Below the pieces are notes generated by a model. It was not told the origin of the DNA. It worked only from the letters and a program-made list of their open reading frames with translations, and did not search any database. Below, in pieces: positions 7,828 through 18,078 of a stretch of 36,132 nt of DNA. Made by a program: the position numbers and the translations under genes. Within the stretch, counting starts at the first letter, position 1, and every line of letters begins with the position of its first letter. The stretch comes from Rhodoplanes serenus. GTDB taxonomy: Bacteria > Pseudomonadota > Alphaproteobacteria > Rhizobiales > Xanthobacteraceae. The stretch is from the NCBI GenBank assembly GCA_945893085.1, contig CAMDEB010000003.1, positions 1-36,132 on the forward strand, read 5' to 3'.

Positions 7828-8933
7828 GGCTTGATTTGAATTCGGAGGTCGGTCTTGGAGCGGTCGCTGTGCGAGCGCACGGGATAGAGGATGCGGGCTT
7901 CGCTTGGCAACTGTTGACTGACGAGGGCGCTGCGGCGGTTGCCGAGGTTGTTGAACATCGGCGGCACGGCGAGCTTCATCTCGGGGTGGAGAAGGTAGGA
8001 AACGTAGTCCACCAGCAGCCCGAGCCGCTGCTTGCCTGGGAAATCCGGAATTTTCCAGGCAAGATCGGACGTGCCAGCATAGAGGCGGAGCAGGGCATCG
8101 GCCTCCGGCCCGGTCAGCAGCCCTTCGCTGCGGCCGAAGTCGATCAGCTCCACCGCGAAGTCGAGATAGAGGAACCGCACCGCGAGCACGAGCATCTTGA
8201 GGAGCTTCGCGCGTCCGAGATCGAGCCGTCCGGCGAGATGGGCGCGGTGGTAGGCATAGAAATCGCGCAGATAAAGCACGTAGGCGGAGTCGATCGGGCC
8301 CTTCTTGCCGCCGAAGCGGCGGTCAACGGTTCGCGACATGCGCGAGGTCTGGATGTCGAACAGCACGAAGCCGTTGTCCTGAACGAACTGGTCGAAGGCC
8401 GCGAAGGTGGTCGTGGTGTCGGCGAAGCGGATGAACTTGATCTCGGAGATGATCCCGAGCGTGTGCCCGGCCAACGCCTTGGTCCCGCCGCGAAGCACGT
8501 TGAGTTCGGTGCCCTCAGTGTCGAGCTTGATGAAATCGGGTTGGAGCTGCGCTTGCTCCCGGCAAATATCGTCGAGCCGCTCGCAGCGGACGGAAATTTC
8601 CTCGAACGGGGTCGCCCCGGATTCGGCGATCAGCGCATTGGGATTGAGGCTCGAACTCGTCGGCGCCGCCGGATAGACGCGGAACGTGGCGCGGCCCGCA
8701 ACGTCGGTCAATGCGGTTTCGTGCAGGCGGACGTTGCGGCTTCCGGCGTACATGGTCTTGAGTTTTTCGAAGCTCGCCGGCATCGGCTCGAAACCATGCG
8801 CAAACCAGAGGTCCTCGGTTCCTGGCGGGAACAGCGGATAGATGCCGCCGGCTGCGCCCGCGTCGTAAATCGCGAAGGGCGATGCACGGAAATCGGCTGA
8901 AAAGCTTGAGCCGAGAAACGGATCGAATTTCAT
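7824..8933 (-). CDS. FkbM-family methyltransferase with C-terminal extension
   Basis: The protein has 369 residues. Its N-terminal part (about 20-235) carries the FkbM-type SAM-dependent methyltransferase fold: motif I is seen as YDAGAAGG and the family motif as KLDTEGTELNVL (about 138-149). Relatives usually O-methylate sugars. About 130 further residues follow, rich in hydrophobic helices (LLKMLVLAVRFLYLDF), with no domain that I recognise; they may bind membrane, lipid or glycan. The ATG overlaps the stop of the second CMP-sugar synthetase gene and its stop overlaps the PtmE-like start, so translation of all three is probably coupled. A likely role is methylation of the nonulosonic acid or the finished glycan. 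The site is unknown. Confidence 0.85.
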   Translation of the reverse strand: MKFDPFLGSSFSADFRASPFAIYDAGAAGGIYPLFPPGTEDLWFAHGFEPMPASFEKLKTMYAGSRNVRLHETALTDVAGRATFRVYPAAPTSSSLNPNALIAESGATPFEEISVRCERLDDICREQAQLQPDFIKLDTEGTELNVLRGGTKALAGHTLGIISEIKFIRFADTTTTFAAFDQFVQDNGFVLFDIQTSRMSRTVDRRFGGKKGPIDSAYVLYLRDFYAYHRAHLAGRLDLGRAKLLKMLVLAVRFLYLDFAVELIDFGRSEGLLTGPEADALLRLYAGTSDLAWKIPDFPGKQRLGLLVDYVSYLLHPEMKLAVPPMFNNLGNRRSALVSQQLPSEARILYPVRSHSDRSKTDLRIQIKP

Positions 8934-9655
8934 GGCCGCTTCGTTCCGCGCGCCGCGCCCGCTTGAGAGCGGCGCGACAGCAGGTATTCGGCGAAATCGA
9001 GATCGAGCTCGTCGTCGATGTCGAGACAGCGCTCGCGCGCCACGATCGCGCCCTTGACGCGCCCCTCGAACAGATCGTTGTGCGACAGAATAAACGCCGG
9101 CGTCGTGACGTAGGCCACAGTCGCCAGGTCATAGACCGGCGGGGCGTCCTGCCGGTTGGAAATGACGCGGCCGGCGTCGGAGGCAATGCCGAGCGTGCCG
9201 TCGTCGCGCCTGCGAACCATGTTGAAATAGGGATTGCGCGCCGACGGCGTCATCGTCACCACGGCGTCGCAGCCGCCGGATTTCAGGGTGTCGATGCAGG
9301 CCGTGAGGTCCTGCGGGTCGCGCATCGGCGATGTCGTCGGCACCGAAAGAAAAGCGTCGAAGCGGTCGCCCGCATCCTGCACGGCGCGGATCGCATGCTG
9401 CCAGGCGAGCCACTCCGGGCTGTCGTCACGGGCCAATTCGGCCGGGCGCATGAACGGCACCTCGGCCCCGTGGCGGCGCGCAGTGTCCGCTATCTCGGCG
9501 TCGTCGGTCGACACGATGATGCGCGCAACACGTCCGCAGGCTTTCGCCGCGTCGATCGACCAGGCGATCAGCGGTTTGCCCGCAAGCAGGCGGATGTTCT
9601 TTCGCGACACGCCCTTCGATCCACCGCGCGCAAAGATGAAGGCGAGGACGCGCAT
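8930..9655 (-). CDS. CMP-nonulosonic acid cytidylyltransferase (NeuA/LegF family), copy 2
   Basis: The protein has 241 residues from ATG 9655; the longer track ORF extends antisense into pglD-like coding and is not real. The motifs are FARGGSKGVSRKN (8-20), VPTTSPMRDP mid-protein and DIDDELDLDFAE near the end, the pattern of acylneuraminate cytidylyltransferases. Compared with copy 1, the second motif starts VPT instead of LQPT and the first FAR instead of PAR, so the two belong to different subgroups. It lies directly downstream of the acyltransferase and synthase genes, the usual place of the legF/neuA gene of the pathway. The reaction would be formation of the CMP-activated nonulosonic acid in the cytoplasm. 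Confidence 0.92.
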   Translation of the reverse strand: MRVLAFIFARGGSKGVSRKNIRLLAGKPLIAWSIDAAKACGRVARIIVSTDDAEIADTARRHGAEVPFMRPAELARDDSPEWLAWQHAIRAVQDAGDRFDAFLSVPTTSPMRDPQDLTACIDTLKSGGCDAVVTMTPSARNPYFNMVRRRDDGTLGIASDAGRVISNRQDAPPVYDLATVAYVTTPAFILSHNDLFEGRVKGAIVARERCLDIDDELDLDFAEYLLSRRSQAGAARGTKRP

Positions 9656-9656
9656 C

Positions 9657-10283
9657 TCAGTAGCGCGCTCCGGCCGTGACGTGCGTGCCCGACGCGACTG
9701 CGCGGGAGACGACCGCGCCCGCGCCGACCAGGACGTCGTCGCCGATGGAAATGCCGTGAATGACGATCGCGCCGGTGCCGAGATGGCTGCGCGCTCCGAC
9801 AGAGACATTGCCGCTGAGAACCGCGCCCGGCGCCACATGGACATGGTCGCCGATGCGGCAATCGTGATCGATCGAGGCGGAGCTGTTCACGATGGTGTTG
9901 CGGCCGACATGGACGCCGCATTGCAGGACCGCGCCGGCCATGATCTGCGTGCCTTCCGCCAGATTGCATTGGTCGCCGACCGTGGCGGCCGGGTGGATCA
10001 GCGTGGCGAAGCGCCAGCCGTCGGCGGTCATGCGTTCGAACACGGTTCGACGGATCGTGACATCGCCGACGGAGCCGATGCCGTTGGCGAGCAGATGGCT
10101 GTGCTTGTCCATGCGCGCCAGCGCGTCGTCATTGCCGAGCACGGTCACCCCGAGCGGTCCGGGCTGGCCCGGCTTGAGCTCCGGCGCGCAGACACCGGCG
10201 ACGGAAAATCCGGCGCGCCGTAGGCCGTCGATCACGACCCTCGCATGGCCGCCGGCGCCGAGCACGATCACGTCAGCAGGCAT
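9657..10283 (-). CDS. PglD/NeuD-like sugar N- or O-acyltransferase (LegH candidate)
   Basis: The protein has 208 residues from ATG 10283, overlapping the synthase gene by 16 bases. An N-terminal Rossmann-like domain opens with VIVLGAGGHARVV (5-17). From about residue 100 a left-handed beta-helix of hexapeptide repeats begins (VGDQCN, MAGAVLQ, IGDHVHVAPGAVLSGN). The active-site base is probably H140 in SIDHDC. This is the layout of PglD, NeuD and PerB acetyltransferases, which use acetyl-CoA on 4-amino sugars or on sialic acid hydroxyls. In a legionaminic pathway the N-acetylation of the LegC product is the missing step, and this is the only candidate in the window, so LegH is the favoured role. 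Confidence 0.88.
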   Translation of the reverse strand: MPADVIVLGAGGHARVVIDGLRRAGFSVAGVCAPELKPGQPGPLGVTVLGNDDALARMDKHSHLLANGIGSVGDVTIRRTVFERMTADGWRFATLIHPAATVGDQCNLAEGTQIMAGAVLQCGVHVGRNTIVNSSASIDHDCRIGDHVHVAPGAVLSGNVSVGARSHLGTGAIVIHGISIGDDVLVGAGAVVSRAVASGTHVTAGARY

Positions 10284-11380
10284 GCGTCGATCGGCTGGTC
10301 TTTGGCATAGTTCCGGTCGGCGCGGCGGCCGATCAGGTCCCACAGCCGGACCGGGGGGATGCCGGTGCCGGGCCGCTTGACGCAAAGGTCTTCGGCCGAG
10401 ATCGTCGCGCCTTCCGCAATCGCGCGCGCTGCGACCACGCTCTTTAGCGCCACGTCGCGGTTTGCAAGCTCGGCCTGGCGCGGCGTCTTGTCGCCATCGC
10501 CGAGCGCGCGCTCGACCGCGCGGATGCCGTCGACGAGCTGTTTCAGTTCGCCCGGTTCGATCGAGGCCTTGTGATCGGGCCCCGGCAGCGTCCGGTCCAT
10601 CGTCAGGTGCTTTTCGATCACGCATGCGCCGCGCGCCACGGCGGCGAGCGTGATGGTGAGCCCCTCGGTGTGATCGGAGTAGCCGACCGGAAGCTTGAAT
10701 CGCTCGCGCAGCGTATCCATTGCGCGCAGGTTCACGTCACTTGGACTGGTCGGATAGTCGGTGGTGCAATGCAGAATGATGACACGGCCGGAGAGCAGCG
10801 ATGCCCCGGTCGCAAGCGCCGCGGCGAAACCTGCGGGACCGGCCGCCGCGCCGGCCTTGTCGGCATAGCCGAACGCCAGCGCGCCGAGCGCCATGGCGAC
10901 ATCGCCGATGGTGCGCATGCCGGTCGACAGGATCACGTTCAGCCCGCGGCGCGCGACATCGACCAGAAGCGGGGCGTTGGTCAGGTCGCCCGAGCCGATC
11001 TTGATCGTCTTCAGGCCCATGTCTTCGGCCAGGAACCGCAGGCTTTCGCCGTCGAACGGCGTCGACAGGAATTCGATGCCGCGCTTGGCGCAATGGGCAG
11101 CCAGCGTGTGGTGCGCCTCGTGGCCGAGCTCCAGCCGCCGCAGCATGGCGTGCTGGGTCTCGTCATGGCCGGTCTGCTTGATCTGGTACGCAGCCTTCGA
11201 CGCCGTGCCGGTGACCAGCGCATCGGCGCGAAAGGTCTGGAACTTGACCGCATTGGCCTTGGCATCTGCGGCCGCTTCGACCAGCGCGATGGCGCGCGCG
11301 AGATCGCCGTTGTGATTGACGCCGGCTTCGGCGATGACGAATACCCGGTCTTGCACCCGATATTGCCCCGGCACGGTCAC
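10268..11380 (-). CDS. neuB: Nonulosonic (legionaminic-type) acid synthase, NeuB/LegI family
   Basis: The protein has 370 residues when started at GTG 11380, which overlaps the TGA of the epimerase gene (GTGA). The track ORF extends further but in shadow frame. The NeuB barrel begins with VFVIAEAGVNHNG (13-25), followed by KFQTF, STGM, HCTTDYP and the GYSDHT segment that helps bind metal and phosphoenolpyruvate. A C-terminal SAF/antifreeze-like domain is visible at KRPGTGIPP. The reaction condenses phosphoenolpyruvate with a 6-carbon 2,4-diacetamido trideoxy sugar (legionaminic) or ManNAc (sialic). The presence of LegB and LegC upstream argues for the legionaminic type rather than sialic acid. 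Pseudaminic acid would need a PseG-type protein, which is absent here. Confidence 0.94.
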   Translation of the reverse strand: MTVPGQYRVQDRVFVIAEAGVNHNGDLARAIALVEAAADAKANAVKFQTFRADALVTGTASKAAYQIKQTGHDETQHAMLRRLELGHEAHHTLAAHCAKRGIEFLSTPFDGESLRFLAEDMGLKTIKIGSGDLTNAPLLVDVARRGLNVILSTGMRTIGDVAMALGALAFGYADKAGAAAGPAGFAAALATGASLLSGRVIILHCTTDYPTSPSDVNLRAMDTLRERFKLPVGYSDHTEGLTITLAAVARGACVIEKHLTMDRTLPGPDHKASIEPGELKQLVDGIRAVERALGDGDKTPRQAELANRDVALKSVVAARAIAEGATISAEDLCVKRPGTGIPPVRLWDLIGRRADRNYAKDQPIDACLLT

Positions 11381-12546
11381 GCTCTCGCCATCGGCAGATC
11401 GACGAAGGCCTTGGTCAGGAGGCGCGACAGGTCGCTGCTCGTCAGCACCTGATGAATGCGCTCGGCTGCGCCGCCGCGGCCGTAGGGCGGATTGGCGTGT
11501 TGTGCCTGCGCGCGAAACTCGGGCGAGATTGCGCGGGCGATGGCGCTCTTGATCGCGTTCGCATCGGCCGGGCAGTCGATGATCGAGGCGGCGCGAAGCC
11601 GCCCGGTCTGCCGCGTGCCGATGTTGACGGCCGGCAGGCCGAGCGCCGGCGCCTCGATAATTCCGGATGAGGAATTGCCGACCATCGCCGCTGCGATCCG
11701 CAGCAGCGAGAGGTAGCGCCGCAGGCCGAGCGAGGGGACGACGCGCGCATTCGCGCGTCCGGCTGCCCAGCGCTCGATCGTCTGGTTGATCGCGGCTCCG
11801 CCCGGATCGGCGCCGGCCTTGGTCATGACGACAGTCGCCTGCGGAAAGGCTTCGAGTGCCTCCAGCATGGCGGCTGCAGGCGCTATCGGCGACGCCGATG
11901 CGGTTTCCGGATGGCATGTCACGGCGAGGACAGGATCGCGCAGCTTAAGGCCGATATCGCGCTCGAGTTGTTCACGCGTGAGCGGCGCATGTTCGGCGAT
12001 ATTGTCGAGGCCCGGCGCACCCGAAACGACCACGCGATCCGGCATCTCGCCCATTTGCAGGATCCGGTCGCGGTACGCGTCCGCGGCCGGAAAATGCAGA
12101 TGCGCCATCTTGGTGACGGCATGGCGGATGGCGTCGTCGATCGCGCCTTCGGTGACTTCGCCGCCATGAATGTGCGCGAGCGGGATGCCGAGAATCGTGC
12201 AGCAGGAGGCCACCGCGATCAGCTCGATGCGGTCGCCGAGCACCACGACCACATCCGGCGCGATCCGGTGAAGCGCTTTCGCTATCTCGCCGAGCCCGTG
12301 TCCCAGCGCCTCGGCGGCCGAAAGCCTGGTGCCGCCGTCGAGCGGCAGCGGCACTCTTGCGGCGATCGGCATGCCATCGGCCTCGATCTCGGCGACGGTC
12401 ATGCCGAATTCCGGCTGCAAATGCGCGGCCGTCACGACGAGGCTGAGATCGACTGTGGAATCCTGCCGCAGCCGAAACAGCAGGCCGCGGAGCAGGCCAT
12501 ACTCGGCCCGCGATCCCGTCACCACACAGATATGGCGGCGCTTCAC
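11377..12546 (-). CDS. neuC: Hydrolysing UDP/GDP-sugar 2-epimerase, NeuC/LegG family
   Basis: The protein has 389 residues, starting with GTG at 12546 that overlaps the LegC stop (GTGA). The NeuC hallmarks are TGSRAEYG (10-17), LGDRIE (103-108) and HIHGGEVTEGAIDD (125-138). The GNSSSGIIEAP segment near residue 290 is the nucleotide-sugar-binding loop of the family. The enzyme removes the nucleotide and inverts C2. In the legionaminic pathway (LegG) this yields 2,4-diacetamido-2,4,6-trideoxymannose for the NeuB/LegI step. The gene sits between legC and the synthase, exactly in pathway order. A plain sialic acid NeuC is the alternative and is less likely because LegB and LegC are encoded immediately upstream. 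Confidence 0.93.
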   Translation of the reverse strand: MKRRHICVVTGSRAEYGLLRGLLFRLRQDSTVDLSLVVTAAHLQPEFGMTVAEIEADGMPIAARVPLPLDGGTRLSAAEALGHGLGEIAKALHRIAPDVVVVLGDRIELIAVASCCTILGIPLAHIHGGEVTEGAIDDAIRHAVTKMAHLHFPAADAYRDRILQMGEMPDRVVVSGAPGLDNIAEHAPLTREQLERDIGLKLRDPVLAVTCHPETASASPIAPAAAMLEALEAFPQATVVMTKAGADPGGAAINQTIERWAAGRANARVVPSLGLRRYLSLLRIAAAMVGNSSSGIIEAPALGLPAVNIGTRQTGRLRAASIIDCPADANAIKSAIARAISPEFRAQAQHANPPYGRGGAAERIHQVLTSSDLSRLLTKAFVDLPMARA

Positions 12547-13718
12547 GGCGTGGCCAGCTTGGGGCTGCTCGGAAGGCAGAGGATGCGCGCCTGCAGGTCC
12601 TCCGCGACGGCCAGCGTGGCGCTGCGCGGCGCATCGGCAAACATCGGCAACCGGTGCATCAGCTCCCAGAGCGGGCGCGCATAGAGCCCTGCTTCGTGTA
12701 GAGCTTCGAGCATCCGGTCTCTTTGCTCGAGACGGCGAAGCAACACCGCGTTGAGCCAGTAATTGCTCTGCGTGCCGGCCGGCTCCGATACGAACGCGAG
12801 GCCCGGCAGCGCCTGACAGGCATCCTGATAGCCCGCGGCGAGGCGGCGCTTGCGCGCAACGAAGTCATTGAGCCGTGCAAGCTGGGCAAGACCGAGGGCG
12901 GCGTTGAGGTTGGGCATCCGGTAGTTGAAGCCGATCTCGTCGTGGACGAAGGCCCACTTGTGCGCCTGCTTGGCGGTGGTCGTGATGTGCCGAAGGCGCT
13001 CGGCAATGGCGTCGTCGTCGGTGAGGATCGCGCCGCCGCCGCCGGTGGTGACGATCTTGTTGCCGTTGAAGCTCAGCACCGACAGTTCGCCGAACGAGCC
13101 GGCGGGCTTTGCATCGCGCAGGCTGCCGAGCGATTCGGTCGCGTCGACGATCAGCGGAAGGTCATAGAGTTTGGCAATCTCGGCAAGCCGGACGTCGTCG
13201 GTCGGATGGCCCAGCACATGCACCGGCACGATCGCGGCGATCCGGCGGCCGGTGTTTTTGTTGCGGATATTCTTGCCGTCCTTCAGCACCATTGCGCGGA
13301 GCGTCTGCACGAGATTGTCGGGATCGAGGCCGAGGGTCTCCGGCGCGCTGTCGAGCAGGTGCGGGATCGCGCCGCAATACGCCACCGCGTTGGCGGTCGC
13401 GATGAATGTCAGCGCCGGGATCAGAACCTCGTCGCCGCGCTCGACGCCCGCGACCAGAAGCGCGGCGTGCAGCGCGGCCGTTCCCGAGACGGTGGCGATG
13501 CAGTGCTTACGCCCGCAGGTCCGGGCGAGCGCTGACTCGAACTCCCGGACCTGCGGCCCGGCATAGGAGACCCATCCGCTGTCGAGGCAGGCGGCCAGCA
13601 TTTCCTTGTCGCTGCCGGCGAACTCGGGCTCGTGCAGGGCTGCGGGCAGCGCGCCCGGCGCAATCACCGAGGCGAGCTTTTTGACTGCGGCGGCAATGTC
13701 GAGAACGTCAGATGACAT
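12543..13718 (-). CDS. legC: LegC-family PLP-dependent aminotransferase
   Basis: DegT/DnrJ/EryC1-family aminotransferase of 391 residues. The PLP-anchoring lysine is K221 in SFNGNKIVTTGGGG and the pyridine-binding Asp is D192 in LIVDATES, so it is a true aminotransferase, unlike the paralogue at 24620. In the pathway it would add the amino group at C4 of the 4-keto-6-deoxy sugar made by LegB, with glutamate as donor. The ATG overlaps the last 11 bases of legB, and its stop overlaps the GTG of the epimerase gene. The N-terminal stretch of about 25 residues before the core is typical of LegC proteins and differs from the shorter PseC type. Confidence 0.93.
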   Translation of the reverse strand: MSSDVLDIAAAVKKLASVIAPGALPAALHEPEFAGSDKEMLAACLDSGWVSYAGPQVREFESALARTCGRKHCIATVSGTAALHAALLVAGVERGDEVLIPALTFIATANAVAYCGAIPHLLDSAPETLGLDPDNLVQTLRAMVLKDGKNIRNKNTGRRIAAIVPVHVLGHPTDDVRLAEIAKLYDLPLIVDATESLGSLRDAKPAGSFGELSVLSFNGNKIVTTGGGGAILTDDDAIAERLRHITTTAKQAHKWAFVHDEIGFNYRMPNLNAALGLAQLARLNDFVARKRRLAAGYQDACQALPGLAFVSEPAGTQSNYWLNAVLLRRLEQRDRMLEALHEAGLYARPLWELMHRLPMFADAPRSATLAVAEDLQARILCLPSSPKLATP

Positions 13719-14715
13719 ATTGCCCGACCCGATAGCGCGAGAGATTGGCCGGATCGGCGAACCACTTGGTCGTCAGTTCAAGACCGCGCCGCATTCCCTC
13801 GCGTCCGCCAAAATCCGGTTTCCATCCCAGCACTTTTTCGGCCTTGCGATTGTCGGCCCACAGCCGCTCGACTTCGCTGTTGGCCGGACGAAGCCGCACC
13901 TCGTCGGTCTCGATCTGGACGGTTACGCCCATCACCTCGGCGATCAGCTTTGCGGTGTCGCCAATCGAAATCTCGAAATTGCTGCCGATGTTGATGACCT
14001 CGCCCGCGGCCGAGTCGTCGGACTCCAGCACGGCGAGAAAACCGGAAACCGTGTCGGCCACGTAGTTGAAATCGCGGGTGGGGCTGGTGGCGCCAAGGCG
14101 GATGCGGCGCTGGCCCGCGGCAATCTGGGTGATGATGGTCGGGATGACCGCGCGCGCGGACTGCCGCGGCCCATAGGTGTTGAACGGCCGGATGACGGTG
14201 ACCGGCAGACCGAACGAGGAGTGGAACGACAGTGCGAGCTGGTCGGCCCCGATTTTCGTCGCGGAATAGGGCGACTGGCCTTGCAGCGGATGCGCCTCGG
14301 TGATCGGCACAAAGCGTGCCGTGCCATAAACCTCGCTGGTCGAGGTGTGCACAATCTTGCGCAGCGAAAGGTCGAGCGCCGCCTGCAGCACGTTCAGCGT
14401 GCCAGAAATGTTGGTTTCGACATACGCATGGGGTGCGCGATAAGAAAACGGAATGGCGATCAGCGCGGCCAGATGCAGCACGGCTTCGCAGCCGCGCATC
14501 GCCTCGCGAACCGCCAGCGGATCGCGGATATCGCCGGCCTGCACTTCGACCGCGCGCTTGACCTTTTCGTCGGCGGAGTCGAGCCAGCCCCAACTGTCGA
14601 AGGAGTTGTAGAACACGAAGGCGCGCACGTCGTAGCCGCGCGCCACCAGTGTCTCGACGAGATGCGATCCGATGAAGCCATCGGCGCCGGTCACGAGAAT
14701 TTTGCCTTTCCGCAT
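13708..14715 (-). CDS. legB: LegB-family NAD-dependent 4,6-dehydratase
   Basis: Extended SDR of 335 residues. The NAD-binding motif TGADGFIGSHL is at 9-19, the catalytic segment STSEVYG at 125-131 and the Tyr-Lys pair in YSATK (Y150, K154). RPFNTYGPRQSARAV is typical of the LegB branch of nucleotide-sugar 4,6-dehydratases. It would convert GDP- or UDP-GlcNAc to the 4-keto-6-deoxy product, the first committed step of legionaminic acid synthesis. The PtmE-like gene in the same operon favours the GDP-linked substrate. It starts with ATG, 9 bases after the stop of the upstream large transferase-like gene. Confidence 0.92.
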   Translation of the reverse strand: MRKGKILVTGADGFIGSHLVETLVARGYDVRAFVFYNSFDSWGWLDSADEKVKRAVEVQAGDIRDPLAVREAMRGCEAVLHLAALIAIPFSYRAPHAYVETNISGTLNVLQAALDLSLRKIVHTSTSEVYGTARFVPITEAHPLQGQSPYSATKIGADQLALSFHSSFGLPVTVIRPFNTYGPRQSARAVIPTIITQIAAGQRRIRLGATSPTRDFNYVADTVSGFLAVLESDDSAAGEVINIGSNFEISIGDTAKLIAEVMGVTVQIETDEVRLRPANSEVERLWADNRKAEKVLGWKPDFGGREGMRRGLELTTKWFADPANLSRYRVGQYVI

Positions 14716-14724
14716 CTGTCTGTC

Positions 14725-16303
14725 TCAGGCCTGGAACAGATCGATGAAGGCCGTGTCGTGACGCATGTCGCTCGCGTCGGATATCGCGCCCGGCAATGCG
14801 GCCCAGTCGGTCTGCGCGCGGTTGCTCTCGTCGTACCAGCCTGGAACGAAGCGGATGCGGCGCGAAAGGGTCTCGCTCGCGGCAGTGTTGGGCGGGCAAT
14901 GGCCGAACTCGAAGGTCATCGCCGGTTTGCCGGACAGGAGCACGTCGCGCAGCACCGACGTGTGCAGATAATCGAGGATGACGGCATCGGCCGAGTTCAA
15001 AGCCTCGCCGAACGTGCCGCCGGCGAATGCGATGCCGAGCTTCTCGAACGATTTCGGCGGCGTCGAAACCGAGTCCGGATGCGGGCGCATCCGCACCTCG
15101 TAGCCGAGCGATCGCAATTGGGCGAACAGCCGCGCCTGCCAGTCGATCGCGGCAAGATCGAACTCGATCGGCGTGATCGTGGCCTTCTCGCCGCGATACT
15201 GGTTTGCCACGAACAGCAGGCTGCGCGGCTTGCCGGACGATGTCTGGATCGCGCGAAGCGGCGAGCCTTCGGCCGACGGCGCCGCCTCGATCCGCGGCCA
15301 CTGCCGGCGCATGCGAAACGCGTCCTTCTCCTGTGTGCGATATCCGGACGCCTGCCTGGCGCTGAACGTCACGAACACGTCGGGCGTCACGAACTCGGTC
15401 AGATTGGTGTCGATCAGGTCGAACAGGCCGAGTCCGGAGCCGTGATCGTGGCTGACCGCAACGCCGCCGGCTTTGCGCACAGCAACATGGAGGATGCGGC
15501 GGAAGATGTAGCCGCCTGAGCCGGTCCAGAGCTGGCCCGGAAGCTTTTTTGGCGCAGCGAGAAGCGCCCGCAGATACCAGCGGGTGATGGCGGTGGCGTC
15601 GCTGAGCCACGCCCGCAGATGCGCAAGCAGCGCGGGCGGCAATTCGTCGCCATTGAGCCGTGCGGCGCCGGTGAAGCCCGCCAGCACGGCGTCGGTGTTC
15701 TCGTCGCGCAGCCGCAGCGACGGCCGGTCGGCCGGCAGGCTGTCGCTCGGCGCCCCGAACCAGTGGCGCATCGAGACCAGCACCGGCGGCTCATCCAGGT
15801 TTTGCCCGTGCCGTTTGGTAAGCGGGCAGGGGTTGGTCGCGACGATGCGGCTGCGAAAGTCGGTGAGCTGCGGCCAGCGCCACGACAGTCCGTCGTCCTG
15901 GGTCAGTCCGTAGAGCGGCCGGAGCAGCCCGCGCCACGCCGACGATGGAAACCGGCTCTTGAGAAAACCGATGCGGTCGCGCTGCGGCTGCCAGAACGCG
16001 GGGTCGTCGACCGACGCGCCGCGCAGCCATGATGCGGAGATGTTCTCGCCGCGGCGGTGAAACCGCGCCATCAGCGAGGCAACGAACCAGCCGCGCAACG
16101 CCTCCTGCACGAACTCCATCGCCAGGATCGCGAGCAGGTCGCCGTCCTCGTCACCGCGATCCTGCAAATCGCGCGCGAGTGCAGCGTAGCTTCCGACGAA
16201 CGCGTCACGGAACTTACGCTGCTCGGTCCACGACAACGGCCAGCAGAAATCCTGCAGGCCATTGCCGTCGACCTCGGCGGCCGCGACATCGAGCGATCTG
16301 ATC

Positions 16304-16323
<20 letters not shown>
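14725..16323 (-). CDS. Large surface-glycan transferase-like protein, LIC12162-like
   Basis: The protein has 532 residues with no signal peptide and no membrane segment. The N-terminal 200 residues are Trp- and Arg-rich and predicted helical, with no domain I recognise. The middle has VSHDHGSGLGLFDL, reminiscent of the short His-Gly loop in LIC12162-type transferases. The C-terminal part looks like the nucleotide-binding half of a GT-B enzyme (VRMRPHPDSV, LNSADAVILDYLHTS, GKPAMTFEFG). LIC12162-type proteins are found beside sialic or legionaminic acid genes in Leptospira and others, and a role as the nonulosonic acid transferase is plausible. That name is from pattern memory and the function is inferred. 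The gene overlaps the ABC transporter gene by 20 bases. Confidence 0.8.
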
Positions 16324-18073
<1,750 letters not shown>

Positions 18074-18078
18074 AATGG

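Noticed and set aside
10268-12546. Sialic acid (Neu5Ac) synthesis by NeuB and NeuC alone
   Set aside because: LegB, LegC and a PglD-like acyltransferase precede them in the same coupled run and would be unnecessary for Neu5Ac.
13606-15519. Long plus-strand ORF of 637 residues
   Set aside because: It is antisense to legC, legB and the 532-residue transferase-like gene, all with clear family motifs or coupling. Its translation is Arg/His/Gly-rich without a domain, typical of GC-rich shadow frames.
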